From Trichobilharzia regenti (taxonomy: Eukaryota; Platyhelminthes; Trematoda; Strigeidida; Schistosomatidae), in assembly GCA_944472135.2 (NCBI GenBank), contig OX235270.1:149435632-149499631 (forward strand): a DNA stretch of 64,000 nucleotides, written 5' to 3'. The notes below the pieces were generated by a model. The model did not search any database. It was not told where the DNA came from and saw only the letters and a list, made by a program, of their open reading frames with translations. Made by a program: the position numbers and the translations under genes. Every line of letters begins with the position of its first letter. Position 1 is the first letter of the stretch. This document shows, piece by piece, positions 63,741 to 64,000 of this stretch.

Positions 63741-64000
63741 TCATAAAATGCCGAAAACACCATTTAAGAAATTGCTCAAGAGGATTAGGTTAAACAACAT
63801 CTAACTAATAAATATTCACAGCATAATCTACAATGGGTATTTCAGCTATTCGAGACTGACTATTTGGATGTGTCTGTGTCCACAGTGAGTGACTATGCCC
63901 TCCTGACATTTGGACCTATCACCAAAGAGTTTTCAACTAGTTTTAATTGAATTTTTGATTTTCCCGTCGATTGATTAGACCGAAATGCTTGGTCTCAGGT

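Noticed and set aside
1..64000. CRISPR array or bacterial operon
   Set aside because: No regular direct repeats with unique spacers, no ribosome-binding sites and no closely packed genes; repeat content is of metazoan retrotransposon type.

Overview
The window looks like intergenic or intronic DNA from a schistosome-type blood fluke (family Schistosomatidae). It is AT-rich and carries no bacterial-style gene packing. It is filled with RTE-clade and CR1/Jockey-like LINE reverse transcriptases, Penelope-like elements (PLEs) with GIY-YIG endonucleases, and tRNA-derived short repeats containing hammerhead-ribozyme cores, as in the Sm-alpha family of schistosomes. I cannot fix the species from sequence alone. 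I could support no host protein-coding gene anywhere in the 64 kb. The only candidate host gene is a tRNA-Lys(UUU)-like sequence at 9600-9672, which has acceptor-stem mismatches.

Layout. 0-5 kb: CR1-like LINE remnants and degenerate RTE. 6.06-7.71 kb: a PLE with an intact reverse-transcriptase core and GIY-YIG domain on the minus strand, bounded by an 84-bp inverted repeat. 8.5-9.9 kb: RTE remnant, tRNA-Lys-like gene, SINE. 10.26-11.10 kb: a ~325-bp inverted pair of PLE terminal repeats, each arm encoding a hammerhead ribozyme. 11.2-15.7 kb: old RTE pieces, then a near full-length RTE with a 12-bp target-site duplication (TSD), itself carrying a solo LTR. 16-17.3 kb: ribozyme SINE and a 5'-truncated RTE. 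17.6-18.3 kb: CR1-like remnant. 19.98-20.31 kb: second solo LTR. 20.8-25.5 kb: inverted pairs of ribozyme SINEs. 26-28.7 kb: RTE remnant and a decayed PLE with a hammerhead. 29-31.2 kb: SINE and PLE pieces. 32.75-33.6 kb: internally deleted RTE. 34.8-40.6 kb: SINEs, PLE, and a short RTE with a 28-bp TSD. 42.7-49.9 kb: SINEs, PLE and RTE pieces. 50.4-51.3 kb: RTE with an inverted 5' end and a 13-bp TSD. 52-56 kb: SINEs. 56.9-58.7 kb: a second, different LINE reverse transcriptase, broken. 59.5-64 kb: ribozyme SINEs and an old RTE.

How the parts relate. RTE elements supply the target-primed reverse-transcription machinery; one SINE family (called D here) ends in a segment resembling the RTE 3' end, which suggests RTE mobilises it. 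SINE families A and D share a tRNA-like head with different bodies. Hammerhead-like cores occur in four unrelated repeat contexts: PLE terminal repeats, Sm-alpha-like SINE B, SINE C, and a short repeat E. PLE copies repeatedly carry an inverted piece of their terminal repeat at the truncated 5' end. The most interesting signals are these self-cleaving-RNA modules and the rearranged RTE insertions.
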